Part shown: piece after piece, positions 9,724-19,961 of the stretch
Numbering within the stretch: position 1 is the stretch's first letter
Layout: each line of letters begins with the position of its first letter
Assembly: GCF_001315985.1 (NCBI RefSeq)
Contig: NZ_BBBI01000003.1
Span: 106,179-170,178, forward strand
Direction of reading: 5' to 3'
Source of the DNA: Vulcanisaeta distributa JCM 11216
Lineage (GTDB): Archaea; Thermoproteota; Thermoprotei; Thermoproteales; Thermocladiaceae
Length of the DNA: 64,000 nucleotides
Made by a program: the position numbers and the translations under genes
The notes under the pieces: generated by a model
Databases searched by the model: none
Told to the model about the DNA's origin: nothing
Seen by the model: only the letters and a program-made list of their open reading frames with translations

Positions 9724-11073
9724 CTACTTAAGCCTAATCTTGCTTAAGTCAACGGAGGCGGGAATAATTCCCTTTCTGAATCTACTCACATCTGAGTGAA
9801 TCGGCCTTGTAGCATCAATACCAACCTTTGTGGTTATGCCTTGCACAGGATCAATAGCCACAGGATCAAGCGTGGAACCCCCCCTAGCATACTTAATGAC
9901 CACTAGATCCTCATCAGCCCTGAACCTAGTCGCTATTGCCCATTCAACCTCACTTGGCTCATCTATGTTTACATCATCATCGACGACCACCACATGCTTA
10001 AGGCTTGGGTGGGCCGCAAAGGCAGCCATAATCGCGTTTTTGGGGTCACCATCACTCTGCTTCTTAATGGCAATGACCGCATGCAGCCATCCACAACCAC
10101 CATCGGTGAGCCTGACAGCCCTAACCTCAGGGACTACGTTACTAACGAACTGCCAGATCTTAGCCTCCTTTTCAATACCCATTAGGAGCTTGTGCTCGGA
10201 ATAACCAGCCACGAGGGCTTGGGCAATTAATGGGCTGTCCCTCCTAACGTAAATCCTCGTGATCCGGACAACTGGCTGTTCCCTAACCTCGTCATATGTA
10301 CCCAGTATGTCCATGCATGGCCCCTCCCTAGCCGTTTCCTTGGCCGATATATAGCCCTCCATCACGACCTCCGCATAGGCGGGTGCAGGTACCCCATTAT
10401 CCAGAACCTTAACCTTAAGTGAGCCATCAAGCAGTGCATTTGCCATATTCAATTCAAAGACCCCAAAGGGTGGTGATGAGGCTGCTGCTACGAGAATGGC
10501 TGGATGTAGGCCCCATGAAATTGATATGGGCGTGTCCTTACCGATCTCTCTATTCCTCATGTAAATCCTGTATAGGTGCCTGGGTACAAGCCTAATAACG
10601 AACTTATCAGGGCCTATTGGGGGGGTTAACCTATGGATACTTGCATTCAGTATGCCATCCCTTACATCCATGCCTATCACCACCGCGCTCGTTAGACAGG
10701 GCCCCGGTTCAAGTTCGAAGTACCTTGGTATGGGCATTTTCGTTAAGTCAGTGTTAGGTAATGGTTCATAAACGGCATCACTTACCTCAACTGGCTTGTA
10801 GGATGGCGCGGCATTCTCAGCCCAAAGAAGTCTCCTGTAAAACTCAGTATCGCTTTTTACATTGAGTGCCTTGTACACCTTATCCCTGGTATTAACTACA
10901 TTGCCAATTACGTGAACATGCCTAAACTCACGTACGTTGGTGAACTCTAAAGTTGGTCCTTTATCGAATCGTGTGATTACATAAGGTATCTCGTAATTAA
11001 TGCTTAACTCCTCATCAACGAACCTTAACATATCTGAATCTCTTAGATCGACCAAGTACTTTCTTAGGTCCAT
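9724..11073 (-). CDS. UbiD-family decarboxylase, possibly anhydromevalonate phosphate decarboxylase
   Basis: An intact 449-residue UbiD-type protein. Family features are the N-terminal DLRKYLVDLRDSDML, the central prenyl-FMN/metal region (NASIHRLT, then PISISWGLHPA) and the C-terminal substrate side (GCGWLHAVIAI). UbiD enzymes decarboxylate unsaturated acids with prenylated FMN. In archaea without classical mevalonate enzymes a UbiD homologue of this size decarboxylates trans-anhydromevalonate phosphate in isoprenoid synthesis; that assignment is an inference, since no UbiX or partner aconitase gene lies nearby. Confidence 0.8.
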   Translation of the reverse strand: MDLRKYLVDLRDSDMLRFVDEELSINYEIPYVITRFDKGPTLEFTNVREFRHVHVIGNVVNTRDKVYKALNVKSDTEFYRRLLWAENAAPSYKPVEVSDAVYEPLPNTDLTKMPIPRYFELEPGPCLTSAVVIGMDVRDGILNASIHRLTPPIGPDKFVIRLVPRHLYRIYMRNREIGKDTPISISWGLHPAILVAAASSPPFGVFELNMANALLDGSLKVKVLDNGVPAPAYAEVVMEGYISAKETAREGPCMDILGTYDEVREQPVVRITRIYVRRDSPLIAQALVAGYSEHKLLMGIEKEAKIWQFVSNVVPEVRAVRLTDGGCGWLHAVIAIKKQSDGDPKNAIMAAFAAHPSLKHVVVVDDDVNIDEPSEVEWAIATRFRADEDLVVIKYARGGSTLDPVAIDPVQGITTKVGIDATRPIHSDVSRFRKGIIPASVDLSKIRLK

Positions 11074-11150
11074 TGGTTCGGCACTAATTTTTTAGGTAAA
11101 TAATTTTACTGCATCGTTAATGAATACGAAATATTATTTGATTGGCACGT

Positions 11151-11339
11151 TTATCGTGCCTTAACCTGCTCAAATATTGTATAACCGCACTTGCCGCATG
11201 AATAACGTGGCACTGGGACCTTGTGATAAGCCATTACCGAGCCACACCTCGGACAAATCCTCCTAAGGAACTTTATGGTGCCCTTCTCATAATCAACCTC
11301 ATACCATGTGTGCGCCCTGGCCTTTACTTCCTTTGGCAT
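11151..11339 (-). CDS. rps27ae: 30S ribosomal protein S27ae
   Basis: The 62-residue protein has the S27ae zinc fold: CPRCGSVMAYH followed by CGKCGYTIF. The N-terminus WYEVDYEKGTIKF matches the archaeal family, which binds the small ribosomal subunit. It is intact with a start at 11339. Confidence 0.9.
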   Translation of the reverse strand: MPKEVKARAHTWYEVDYEKGTIKFLRRICPRCGSVMAYHKVPVPRYSCGKCGYTIFEQVKAR

Positions 11340-12066
11340 TCGGGCATGGGCTTAATTCATCCCTTATAAGATTTTCCTTTATGGTCATGAACCATAAACT
11401 TATAAGGGACTTACTGATTTACTGCTTGCGATGATTAATGTGGCCAGGGCTGAATGATGATGTAAGAATCGTTTTATGATACGTGAAAAGTTGTTGATTT
11501 CTTATTGAATAATATGGGCGCTTATTCATATCTTTACATATGCTTATTGCTTTATTTCTTAGCGCCTGGGTTTAGTGGGCTTAAGGGTTCTTGTCGTGTT
11601 GCATTTATTTCCTGGTTAGGGTATGTTTGTTTAATGTGTGGAGATTAATGATGGGCTGAATGCAGTGAGGATTGAGCAACCAAAGGCTGGTTACAGGGAG
11701 GTTGGGCTAACCAAGCAGGGCAGGGCTACGTAGTATGCGTGGGCATGGACGCAATTAGGAAGTACTTCAAGCTCGTTAGCAAGGTCTGTGAGAAACTAAG
11801 GAGGATACCTGAGGAAGCAAATAAATGAGGGCAAAGGCAATAGTAAAGGCAAAAATGGCGAAACTAACCAGGACCCACGGGCTTAACAAAATAATCCTAA
11901 TTCAAAACCCACACAAGATCCTTGCCCAAGATCTCAAGTCAGTTCATCAATAAATATATTATACCTACCTTAGTTAGCGACATTGCTAAGTCCATGTAAG
12001 TTTAAAGATTCACAGTTTTCATTAATTTCAGAATTAGAGTGGTGGCGGTTCTGCCCTCGTTGAGGT
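11340..12066. other. stretch without an intact gene; possible decayed coding remnants
   Basis: No frame longer than about 60 codons has coding character. Short plus-strand pieces look like protein (AGYREVGLTKQGRA near 11690, MDAIRKYFKLVSKVCEKL near 11748, AKMAKLTRTHGLNKIIL near 11850) but lie in different frames and do not join convincingly. TTTAAAG at 12001-12007 is a TATA candidate for the structured RNA downstream. Confidence 0.4.
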
Positions 12067-12193
12067 ACCTATTAAGGGTCTAGGTCTTGAGGGCCGTGGT
12101 CAGCGGCCCAACGGTCCCGACCTAGCCACGTATAAAGAAGACAATACTGAGGAACAGGGGGGGTCCTTGGGATAACTCAAGCCCTTAATAGGT
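12067..12193 (+). ncRNA. candidate structured non-coding RNA
   Basis: ACCTATTAAGGG (12067-12078) and CCCTTAATAGGT (12182-12193) are perfect 12-base complements that close a 127-base element. Inside, CTAGGTC pairs with GACCTAG, GGGCCG with CGGCCC and TTGAG with CTCAA. A TATA-like TTTAAAG at 12001 supports plus-strand transcription starting near 12027-12030. It lies between a dead stretch and the 3' end of a glycosyltransferase gene. A minimal RNase P RNA or SRP-like RNA was considered, but I cannot match their conserved cores. The strand is tentative. Confidence 0.5.
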
Positions 12194-12208
12194 CTCCCTT
12201 TCTGATAA

Positions 12209-13413
12209 TCACCATAGTGATACCCACTTCGTGCTTTCGCTCTCCCTAAGTACGTCTTGATAAACCTTCTTTGTCCAACGAGCAATCGACTGCCAACTAT
12301 ACCACCGATTCACGGAGTCCCTCGCATTCCTCGCTATGTTTCTTCTCAACTCATCATTGCTGAGTAGGATCTTGGCCACGTTTATTATCTCATCAACGTT
12401 ATTAGGCGCTACCTTAACACCGTTGTACCAGTCACGCACTATCTCATCGGGTCCGCCAACTCTAGTTGTGATCACGGCTAGACCCGTGGCCATGGCCTCG
12501 AGTATTGTTATTCCAAAGGGCTCATACCTACTTGGCAGTATTGCCAAGTCCGAGACCTTCAGTATTGAGTAGAGCGTTTCATCATCGACCCTGCGTGAAG
12601 TATACCTTGCTCCAAATACCCCCAGTCATGGGCCAGACTCATTAGGTATTCCCTCATTGGTCCATCACCAACGATCAGAAGCTTCAAGTTCCAATCCCAC
12701 TTCAGCAATTCCTTAAATGCCGCCAATACTAGGTCTGGTCCCTTCTCATGGACCAACCTACCAACGAAGACTATTATCTTCTCACTGGGCATTGCGTATA
12801 GATCCCTGAAGCCGGGCCTTACCTTAATAGAGTCTATGTAGGACACGTCAATGCCGTTGGGTATCATTATCAGTTTATCCTTTGGTAACCCATGCACAAT
12901 CGAGACCTCGCTCATCATATAATTACTGCAGACAATCACCTTCCATGCCTCGTAGGTTGTCCTCCACTCCCACGAGTGAATTATGAATTGTTCCTCATTA
13001 TGAACACCACCGCGCCTACCGGCCTCGGTGGCGTGTATTGTGGCGATTAAGGGCTTATGAAGCAGATGCTTAAGTGCGATGCCCGCGGGTCCCGTTAACC
13101 AATCATGGACATGAATCAAGTCAAACTCCCACTCATCATAAAGCCTGAGGGCTTCCTCAATCATCTCCTCATTGAAGTTCAATACCCAGGTGATGAAGCC
13201 CGTGGACCTAAACTTGAATGGGTCAACCCTCCTAACGTGAACCCCCCCCTCGACCTCCTCAGAGGGTGGTGAGCCAGGTAGTGCTATGCTCATTACGGTA
13301 GTATCAACGCCATCCCTAACCAAATGCCTGGTAATGTGATAAACATGTCTTCCTAATCCACCAACCATATGAGGCGGGTACTCCCAGCTGAGCATTAATA
13401 CGCGTATTACCAC
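12209..13413 (-). CDS. GT4-type glycosyltransferase (glycogen synthase-like), one frame break
   Basis: The joined product is about 400 residues. The N-terminal Rossmann half starts MLSWEYPPHMVGGLGRHVY and has HVHDWLTG; the C-terminal half has VFVGRLVHEKGPDL, GDGPMREYL, and the donor-site motif SRYEPFGITILEAMATG. Family members transfer sugars from nucleotide sugars to glucan or lipid acceptors. The frames meet near 12590-12600, where one more G gives HAGVDDETLYSIL. A C8 run (13242-13249) is in frame in EGGVHV. Start is GTG. Confidence 0.85.
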
Positions 13414-13518
13414 AGGGATGTGTCTATGTACTTATTTAAAAGTAAGATTCTACGGCAAATGGTGATTTAGGTAGCCGTGTAATAAAATTTAAAATTAATG
13501 AAGATTTAGCTTTATCAC

Positions 13519-14126
13519 GTGAAGATCGTACTTGTCGCTGTGCCGGGCAGTGGTAAGTCAACAACGTTGAAATTCGTTAAGGAGCTTCTCCCCCCCGACG
13601 TAACTGTCGTTAATTATGGCGATTACATGCTCGAAATCGCCAAGAGACAGTACGGGATCACAAATAGGGATGAGATGAGAAGGAAGCTGCCTGTGGAGGA
13701 GTACAGGAAGGTCCAGGAACTTGCTGCTGAAGAGATTGCTAAATTGCCTGGTGACGTTATTATAGATACCCATGCCAGCATTAGGGTTCAGGGTGGGTTT
13801 TACCCGGGTCTTCCAGACAGGATAATGGTAAAGCTTAGGCCAGATGCGATTGTGCTCATGGAGTTCGACCCAAAGGATATACTCGAGAGGAGGGCTAAGG
13901 ACGTGGGCTCAGGGATAGGGAACCTGATTCTCCTGAGGAGATTGAAATGCATCAATTGGCCAATAGGTATTACGCATTCGCGGCTGCCAATGCTGGAGAG
14001 TGCTCGGTCTACATCCTAGACTTCAGAAGGAAACCTCAGTCAAGGCCCTTTGAGCATGCTGAAATTGCTGCTAAATTTATCGTTGATTTAATAATGAAAG
14101 GCAGGGGTGCAGGTAATAATAAGTAG
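13519..14126 (+). CDS. adkA: archaeal adenylate kinase, one frame break
   Basis: About 202 residues after repair. The P-loop VAVPGSGKST is at residues 5-14; NYGDYM, DEMRRKLP, IIDTHASI and GLPDRI fit archaeal AdkA, which interconverts AMP, ADP and ATP. The frame breaks near 13920: one extra A turns GSGIGNL into GSGIREPDSPEEIE, followed by the family-typical NRYYAFAAANAGECSVYIL and a Lys-rich end. Start is GTG. A C7 run in ELLPPD is in frame. Confidence 0.86.
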
Positions 14127-14182
14127 TTTCATTATCAAGGCGCGAAATGCTTAAAATAATATGGAATTCTTCGAAGGGTTGT

Positions 14183-14712
14183 ATGAAGGCGTTAATTATT
14201 GTTGCTGATGCATCATACAAAGGAGAGTACTCAATGACGGTACAGGCACTTAGGCAGTTGGGTATGGAGGTTAGTACGGGGGGGCTGGTAAGTAAGGCTG
14301 TAAGTATTAATTTTGACGTAGACTTAACAGATAAGTTGGGTGAGGGTGTCCTTGATGGCTACGACATTACTGCTTCATAGGCGGTTACTGGGCGTATTAC
14401 GCCGTTACTGGTAAGGAAATGCCCGGTAAGACCAAGCCAATAGTAAATAAAGAGGTCTTTGAGAAGTTACTTATTCAATCAATAAGTACTGGTAAGAAGA
14501 CGATATTACCCCCCCTGGCAACGCCAGCTTACGCGGCTAAACTTGGTCTATTGAAGGGTAAAAGGGCGACTGTTTACCCAACTACGGACCTAATAAGTGT
14601 CCTTAAGGGTAATGGTGTTGAGTTTGTTAATGGGGATTTCGTAATTGATGGTAATGTAGTTACCATGAAAAGGGTGACTGTAGATTTACTTACCAAGGCA
14701 CTTAGTAAGTAA
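14183..14712 (+). CDS. DJ-1/PfpI family protein, one frame break
   Basis: The joined protein is about 176 residues. It starts MKALIIVADASYKGEYSM and has a central GGYWAYYAVTGKEMPGKTKPI region after repair near 14376, where one extra T reads TAFIGGYW. The C-terminal half ILPPLATPAYAAKLGLLKGKR fits the DJ-1/PfpI fold, a class I glutamine-amidotransferase-like family of glyoxalases, chaperones and proteases. I do not see the usual nucleophile cysteine at the elbow, so activity is uncertain. Confidence 0.6.
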
Positions 14713-14802
14713 TTGACCTTAGGTTTCATAGATTAAATTAATTTCGTTAATATAAGGGTAAAGAAATAGTTTAAATTACCAATATGCCTGCCTTAATTGG
14801 TA

Positions 14803-15876
14803 ATGGCTTCACCACAGCGTAAATCGCTGGAGATGTATGAGATTCCTCGGGTCGTGGTATTCGGACCTAGTGCCATTAGTAAGGTACCCGAGATATTAAG
14901 TAAGTTGGGGCTTAACGGATTAAGGGGTTTAATCCTCATTGGTCCTCACTTCGGTAAGCACCTCATCGATAAGATTGAGTGCAGGATATGCGATATTGAG
15001 GAGGTTAATGAGGTAAGTCCTGAAAGGATAATTGAATTGTCAAATAAGTATGTTCATATTACGGACTATATAATAGCCCTGGGCGGTGGTAGAATAATTG
15101 ACTTTGGTAAGGCCATGGCCCACATAATGAATGTTCCATACCTATCCATACCAACGATAGCGTCTCATGACGGAATAGCAAGCCCCTACGTATCCCACAT
15201 ACTTCAATTAGACCTTAATAGGTATGGAGTTGGTAAGGTCCAGAGATCCCCCCCCATAGCCATCATTGCCGACACTTCGATAATACTCGAAGCACCAAGG
15301 AGGTACTTACTGGCCGGCATTGGTGAGTTAGTTGGTAAGTTAATAGCCGTTAAGGACTGGGAATTGGCGGTCAGGGTTAAGGGTGAGGAGTTCAGTGAGT
15401 ACGCGGCGGCCCTCGCCAGGGATAGCGCATTAATAGTCCTTAGGAATAGGGATAGTTGAAGATTCATAATGAGGAGAGCATTAGAATAGTGGTGAAGGCG
15501 TTACTTGGTTGTGGGGGGGTTGCATGGCAATCGCAGGTAGTTCGAGACCGTGCAGCGGCTCTGAGCATTTATTTAGCCATGCAATAGATATACTGGCAAG
15601 GGAGAAGGGATTTAGGCCCGCGCTGCATGGTGAGCAGGTGGCGCTTGGCGCGATAATGATGGCTTACTTACATGGCATGAGGTGGAGGAGGATAAAGTCA
15701 TTCCTACAGGGCTTGAACATACCGGTCACAGCCAAGGAACTCGGTCTCGATAAGGAGATAGTAATAGAAGCATTAACAATGGCCCATAGCATAAGGCTGA
15801 TAGATTTACCATATTAGGGGCGGGCTTAACGCGTAAGGCTGCTGAAAATCTTGTTGAAATTACGGGAGTAGCCTAA
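14803..15876 (+). CDS. egsA: glycerol-1-phosphate dehydrogenase, three or more frame breaks
   Basis: NAD(P)-dependent sn-glycerol-1-phosphate dehydrogenase makes the backbone of archaeal lipids. Visible motifs are [30 protein letters not shown], the [18 protein letters not shown] metal site and [10 protein letters not shown]. Breaks near 15455 (missing T), 15525 (missing A in GCAATGG) and 15800 (missing C) must be repaired, giving about 357 residues ending NLVEITGVA. The C8 run at 15248-15255 and the G7 run at 15513-15519 each add one residue (RSPPIAI, CGGVAMA) relative to the family pattern I recall. Confidence 0.9.
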
Positions 15877-16766
15877 ATAACCTTGATCAATATATAGCTA
15901 AGTGCAAGGCCGATGATTATTGATACTATGAACCCAAGTATTAACTCATTGAAGTATCTAAGGTTTATTATCCTAAATCTATGCGCCGCACCAACACCCA
16001 CTAGGCCGAAAGACGTGGTTATAGTGACGGGCATCGGTACAGAGAATAGTGTCCCTATTTCCATGGCAATGAATGAGAATAACTGTACTGTGAAACTGGT
16101 CAGCGAGCCTATCGTAAACAAGCCAGAGCTAAGCCTATACAGGGTTCTCCAGCCAATCAATAGTACACCCAGTATTGAGCCGGCAATGACTAGAAGCATA
16201 CCCTTATAACTAAAGCTTAGTAACGCCCATATTAATCCAAGGTTATTCGCGCCAAAGGAGAATGACAGTAAGAATACGGTGATTATCGACAGTGCGCGAT
16301 AAATCCCGGCATATTTAAACGAAATCCTTGAGAACACGCTCAGGGATTTATAAAGGAGGTATGAAAAAAGCATCACTATTATAGGTAAAGATAACCAGTA
16401 ACCAAGCACAAAGGCGGCGTTTCCCAGAATATGACCTACAGCCAGTGAAGCACCAACAAGGCTCGCATATAGTGAGCCTGTTAACGACATTGGGACTCTC
16501 ATACTCTCGCCAATTATGAATATCACTATGGTAACGGCCATGGCCACCATGGCGACATCGCCACTCACCACATTAGCCTTCATGTAGGTACCCTGCAACC
16601 ATAGGCCAAGTACATAACCGAGCAATGCAATTGCTATGGCATACTTATAATCAATAGACCTGGACCCAACGGCAGCCCCCCCTGCGTTAGCTGATAGGTT
16701 ATTCCCAGAGACTAGGAACGACAGCAGGAATGCCAAAGCGTAATTTATAAACAGCGTATACGCCAT
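15873..16766 (-). CDS. PiT-family inorganic phosphate permease
   Basis: The 297 residues from the ATG at 16766 contain about nine membrane segments. The two inverted signature sites are visible: SGNNLSANAGGAAVGS near the N-terminus and SFGANNLGLIW in the middle, matching the GANDxANAxGTAVG pattern of Pit/PHO4 cation-phosphate symporters. The start is chosen because TTTAAAA lies about 30 bases upstream; an upstream ATG at 16805 is possible. A C7 run adds one Gly inside the first signature. It overlaps the egsA stop by four bases, convergent. Confidence 0.75.
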   Translation of the reverse strand: MAYTLFINYALAFLLSFLVSGNNLSANAGGAAVGSRSIDYKYAIAIALLGYVLGLWLQGTYMKANVVSGDVAMVAMAVTIVIFIIGESMRVPMSLTGSLYASLVGASLAVGHILGNAAFVLGYWLSLPIIVMLFSYLLYKSLSVFSRISFKYAGIYRALSIITVFLLSFSFGANNLGLIWALLSFSYKGMLLVIAGSILGVLLIGWRTLYRLSSGLFTIGSLTSFTVQLFSFIAMEIGTLFSVPMPVTITTSFGLVGVGAAHRFRIINLRYFNELILGFIVSIIIGLALSYILIKVI

Positions 16767-16817
16767 ATTGGGCAGGTATGACCCTTTAATAGCTTTTAAA
16801 CCCAACCCATGTACTCA

Positions 16818-17608
16818 TCATCGCTTCAAATCACTAATTATTAACTCAGCTACCCTCTTACCACTCATTATCATTGAGCCGAATATAGGCCCCCCCATCC
16901 TTGGCAGCCCATACACGGCTGCGACTGCCATGCCGGTCACGTAAAGACCCTCCATAACCCTACCCGTATACTTAACAACCAAGTCCTCGGCAACTGAGGC
17001 ATACGCCGACTTCTCACCGGGCACCTTTAAGCCAAGGTCTGGGTTCTTCCTCGCGGCCACCGCCACGACCTCCGCATCATGTCCCGTGGCATCAACTACG
17101 GCCTTAGCCTCTATGAAGAACGGGTCTGTGTGTATGTTAGCCATTTGTATTGATGACCAGTAAACGGCGAGACCAGCTATTCTTGGGGGGGATTATCCCT
17201 AATTATGACATCCTCAACATTAATTCCAAGCAAAAACTTAGCGCCTGCGTCGATGGCCTTAGTCGCGAGTTTCGCCATCATTTCGGCAGGGTCAATGACA
17301 AATAATCCATCACCCACGTCCTGAAGCCTAACGCCGAAATCCTTACTAAGAATCTCAGAGGCCGGCGTCTCAACGACTATGCTCGGTAAGTGGCTTGCGG
17401 CACCGCCAATACCACCACCAAAGGAAAACCTCCTCTCAAGCACCACGGTCTTTAAGCCCGCCTTAGCTAGGTAATAAGCCGCGGTCATGCCTGAGGGACC
17501 GGCACCGACAATGGCGACATCAACGCTTGAGTACTCATCAAGTATTTTCAAGGCGCTCCTCATTATTGCACGGGTAATACTTGACTCCGAGATTGATACA
17601 CCCACCAT
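16818..17608 (-). CDS. thi4: Thi4-type thiazole synthase, frame broken at a G7 run
   Basis: About 260 residues after joining. The FAD/NAD site [42 protein letters not shown] and [21 protein letters not shown] are typical of archaeal Thi4, which makes the thiamine thiazole from NAD and glycine. The position of the sulfur-donating Cys of the yeast enzyme (after GHDG) is Ala here, so a sulfide-dependent catalytic enzyme is expected. The frame breaks at 17185-17191; five or eight bases give [15 protein letters not shown] second G7 adds a Gly in RMGGPIFG. Confidence 0.88.
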
Positions 17609-17732
17609 ACAATCACCAAATTATTATTCATAAATAAACAAGTTATAAATTAATTCCCCAATAACTATTAGCTAATAACCTGCCCAAAGCCCACGGGCAA
17701 AACAAAACCCACAGGAACCAACACCAGGGTGG

Positions 17733-17807
17733 CGCCCCCGGCGGGATTTGAACCCGGGTCTGCGGCTCGACAGGCCGCCATACTAGACCGGGCTATACCA
17801 CCGGGGC
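17733..17807 (-). tRNA. tRNA-Asp (GTC)
   Basis: Read on the minus strand, the anticodon arm is GCGGC CTGTCGA GCCGC with anticodon GTC, the D arm is GTGGTATAGCCCGGTCTAGTAT, and the T arm is CCGGG TTCAAAT CCCG. The 3' side (CCCG CCGGGGGC) has one G too many and one too few for a perfect T stem and acceptor, consistent with the small-indel problem seen in genes. No intron is apparent. Confidence 0.88.
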
Positions 17808-17981
17808 TACGTAGTGATTGGCTTTGTTGAGAATTTAAGTTTTTTGCCCTGATTGTTTATCGGCATTGTGTTAGGAGACTTCCTATGGTTTAAGTGGGAT
17901 GTGGCATCTCCTCATTGCTGTATTTCTTGTCTAATTATTGACTGAGTAAACGCTTTAAATTGGCAGTTTCCCGCCTTAGGT

Positions 17982-18406
17982 ATGGCGGTGAATAACACGA
18001 ACAGTAACATGGGTGATAAAGAGGACGAGGAGTTGAGCAAGTTGTTGGAGAGGAAGGCTAGGGAGTTGGCTAAGGCCGTGGGTAATGAGCCTGTTGAGTT
18101 GAGCGCTGATAATTTTGATGATTTCGTAAGGAGTAGGAAGGTTGTGGTTGTTGATTTCTGGGCGCCTGGTGTGCGCCGTGTTTCCTACTTGAGCCAATCC
18201 TAAAGGCGTTGGCTAAGGAAATGCCTTGCGTTGGTTTTGGTAGGTTGAATACTCAGGAGTGGCCTGACGTTGCGGCTAAGTACGATGTAATGAGCCTACC
18301 GACCGTGATAATATTTAGGGATGGTGAACCTGCGGATTTCGTGGTTGGTGCAGTGCCTAAGAAAATAATTGCTGATAAGATAAGGAGGGTTCTTAACGAG
18401 AATTAA
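17982..18406 (+). CDS. thioredoxin, one frame break in the active site
   Basis: About 142 residues after repair. VVVVDFWAP leads into WCAPCFLLEPIL once a T missing near 18168 (CCTGGTG to CCTTGGTG) is restored; DVMSLPTVIIFRDGEP has the cis-proline. It is a cytosolic dithiol-disulfide oxidoreductase with a charged, helical N-terminal extension of about 40 residues. The start at 17982 lies about 30 bases after CTTTAAAT, so it is probably leaderless. Confidence 0.9.
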
Positions 18407-18440
18407 AAACAATAATTTTTACATGGGTAAAATAACCTAA

Positions 18441-19765
18441 TTACTTAATATTCTCCTCCCTCTCAACCTCACCAAGTGACTTGTCAAGTACGTCTATGGC
18501 TTTATCAATGTGCTCCTGCTTAACGGTTAATGGTGGTGCAAACCTAATGACATTGCCATTCCAACCACTGGTCACGAAGAGGACACCCCTCTTCAACGCC
18601 CTGTTAAGGCATATGTCGCTGGTCTCCTTGGTCGCCGGCTCCTTGGTCTTCCTATTCTTAACGAGCTCAATGCCGATCATGAGCCCTAACCCCCCCCTGA
18701 CCTCACCAATGAGTGGGTGCTTGTCATAAAGCTCCATTAACCTCTTCATTGCGTACTCACCCATCCTCTTGGCATTGCTCAGCAACTCCTCCTTATGCAT
18801 GTTGTAGTAGTCAACGGTTGCCTTAACCGCAGCCATAATCAATGCTGAGGCTCCAAAGGTCGAGTGCTCATCATTCAACTGCATTGCTGAGGCAATCTCC
18901 TTCCTGGTCACCACGCTGATGCCGGTAATCCGCCGGTCATGCCCTTAGCCGCGACAACGATGTCGGGCCTAACATTGAATTGCTCGAAGGCCCAGGTGGT
19001 GCCTGTCCTGCCCATGCCTGTCTGGACCTCATCAAATACCAGCAATATCCCGTAGGTATCAAGGACCTTCTTTAGCCTCTCAAAGAAGTCCTTCGGTGGC
19101 ACTACTATGCCGCCAACGCCCTGTATTGGCTCAGTGATTAGGCAGCACACGTCCTTAATGGCCACGTAATTAATGTAGTACTCAATGGTCTCAACGGCTG
19201 CCTTGCCGCACTCCTCAGGTGTCATGTCACCGAATGGGCACCTGTATGGGTATGGGAATGGGGCTATCAAGGTGCCTGGTGGTAATGGGCCGTACTCCTT
19301 TCTTCTCATTCCATGGTATGAGCTGGTTAGGTATGTCCTACCGTGGTAACCACCCATTAGGTACATCACGTAAGTATTCTTCGTAAATCTCTTCGCAATC
19401 TTCAATGCCAGCTCAATCCCCCCCTCGGAACCACTTAACTTGAAGTGAACCTTGTTGTACATATTCTTATCAGGAAATAGGCTCAACACGGCTTTTGCAG
19501 CATTTAGTAATTCCTCGGTGTACCAGTTATAGCCGTTACCAGCGATTAATCGCTTAGCTGTTTCAGTAATGGCGTCGGTGAGCCCCGGTGGGTTATGGCC
19601 GAGTAATGCCGTGGTTACTACGGTCATGAAGTCCAGGTAAGTATTCCCATCGACATCATAGACATAGATGTCACGGGCCTCCCTAACAACAATCCTATGG
19701 GTTGGGTACAGGTTCGTCATTAGGTACTCATCTATTTCCTTAAGGATTTCCTCGGTCTTTCCCAT
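18441..19765 (-). CDS. class III (GABA/ornithine-type) aminotransferase, one frame break
   Basis: About 442 residues. PLP features are SGSEGGIELALKIAKR, GGYHGRTY, LLVFDEVQTGMGRTG and the lysine in VAAKGMTGG. The frames meet near 18920, where one extra G gives LPASAVVTRKEI. Two G-run expansions add glycines: the C7 at 19418-19424 (SEGGIE) and the C8 at 18690-18697 (VRGGLGLMIG). The enzyme moves amino groups of 4-aminobutyrate, acetylornithine or similar omega-amines; the exact substrate is not readable. Confidence 0.82.
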
Positions 19766-19961
19766 TAAGTTAATTAAGAATTCGTTCCTTTTAAGCTTAA
19801 TCTATTAATTATTTTTCTGGCATAAAGAATATAATATTTTTACCATAGATTTTTCAAACTTTTTGAATTTTTCAATACGTTCATAATCTATAAAAATAAA
19901 TAGATTATTTATTCATTTAGAAAGGTTTTTAAGAACCAAGGTTGAAGGGACGTTGATTCTT

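Noticed and set aside
11424..11480. A possible C/D box RNA with C, D' and C' boxes
   Set aside because: The first half fits (GATGAT, CTGA, ATGATGA), but no D box follows at the right distance.
12100..12285. A 61-codon minus-strand frame
   Set aside because: It lies across the structured RNA candidate and the end of the glycosyltransferase gene and has no coding character.
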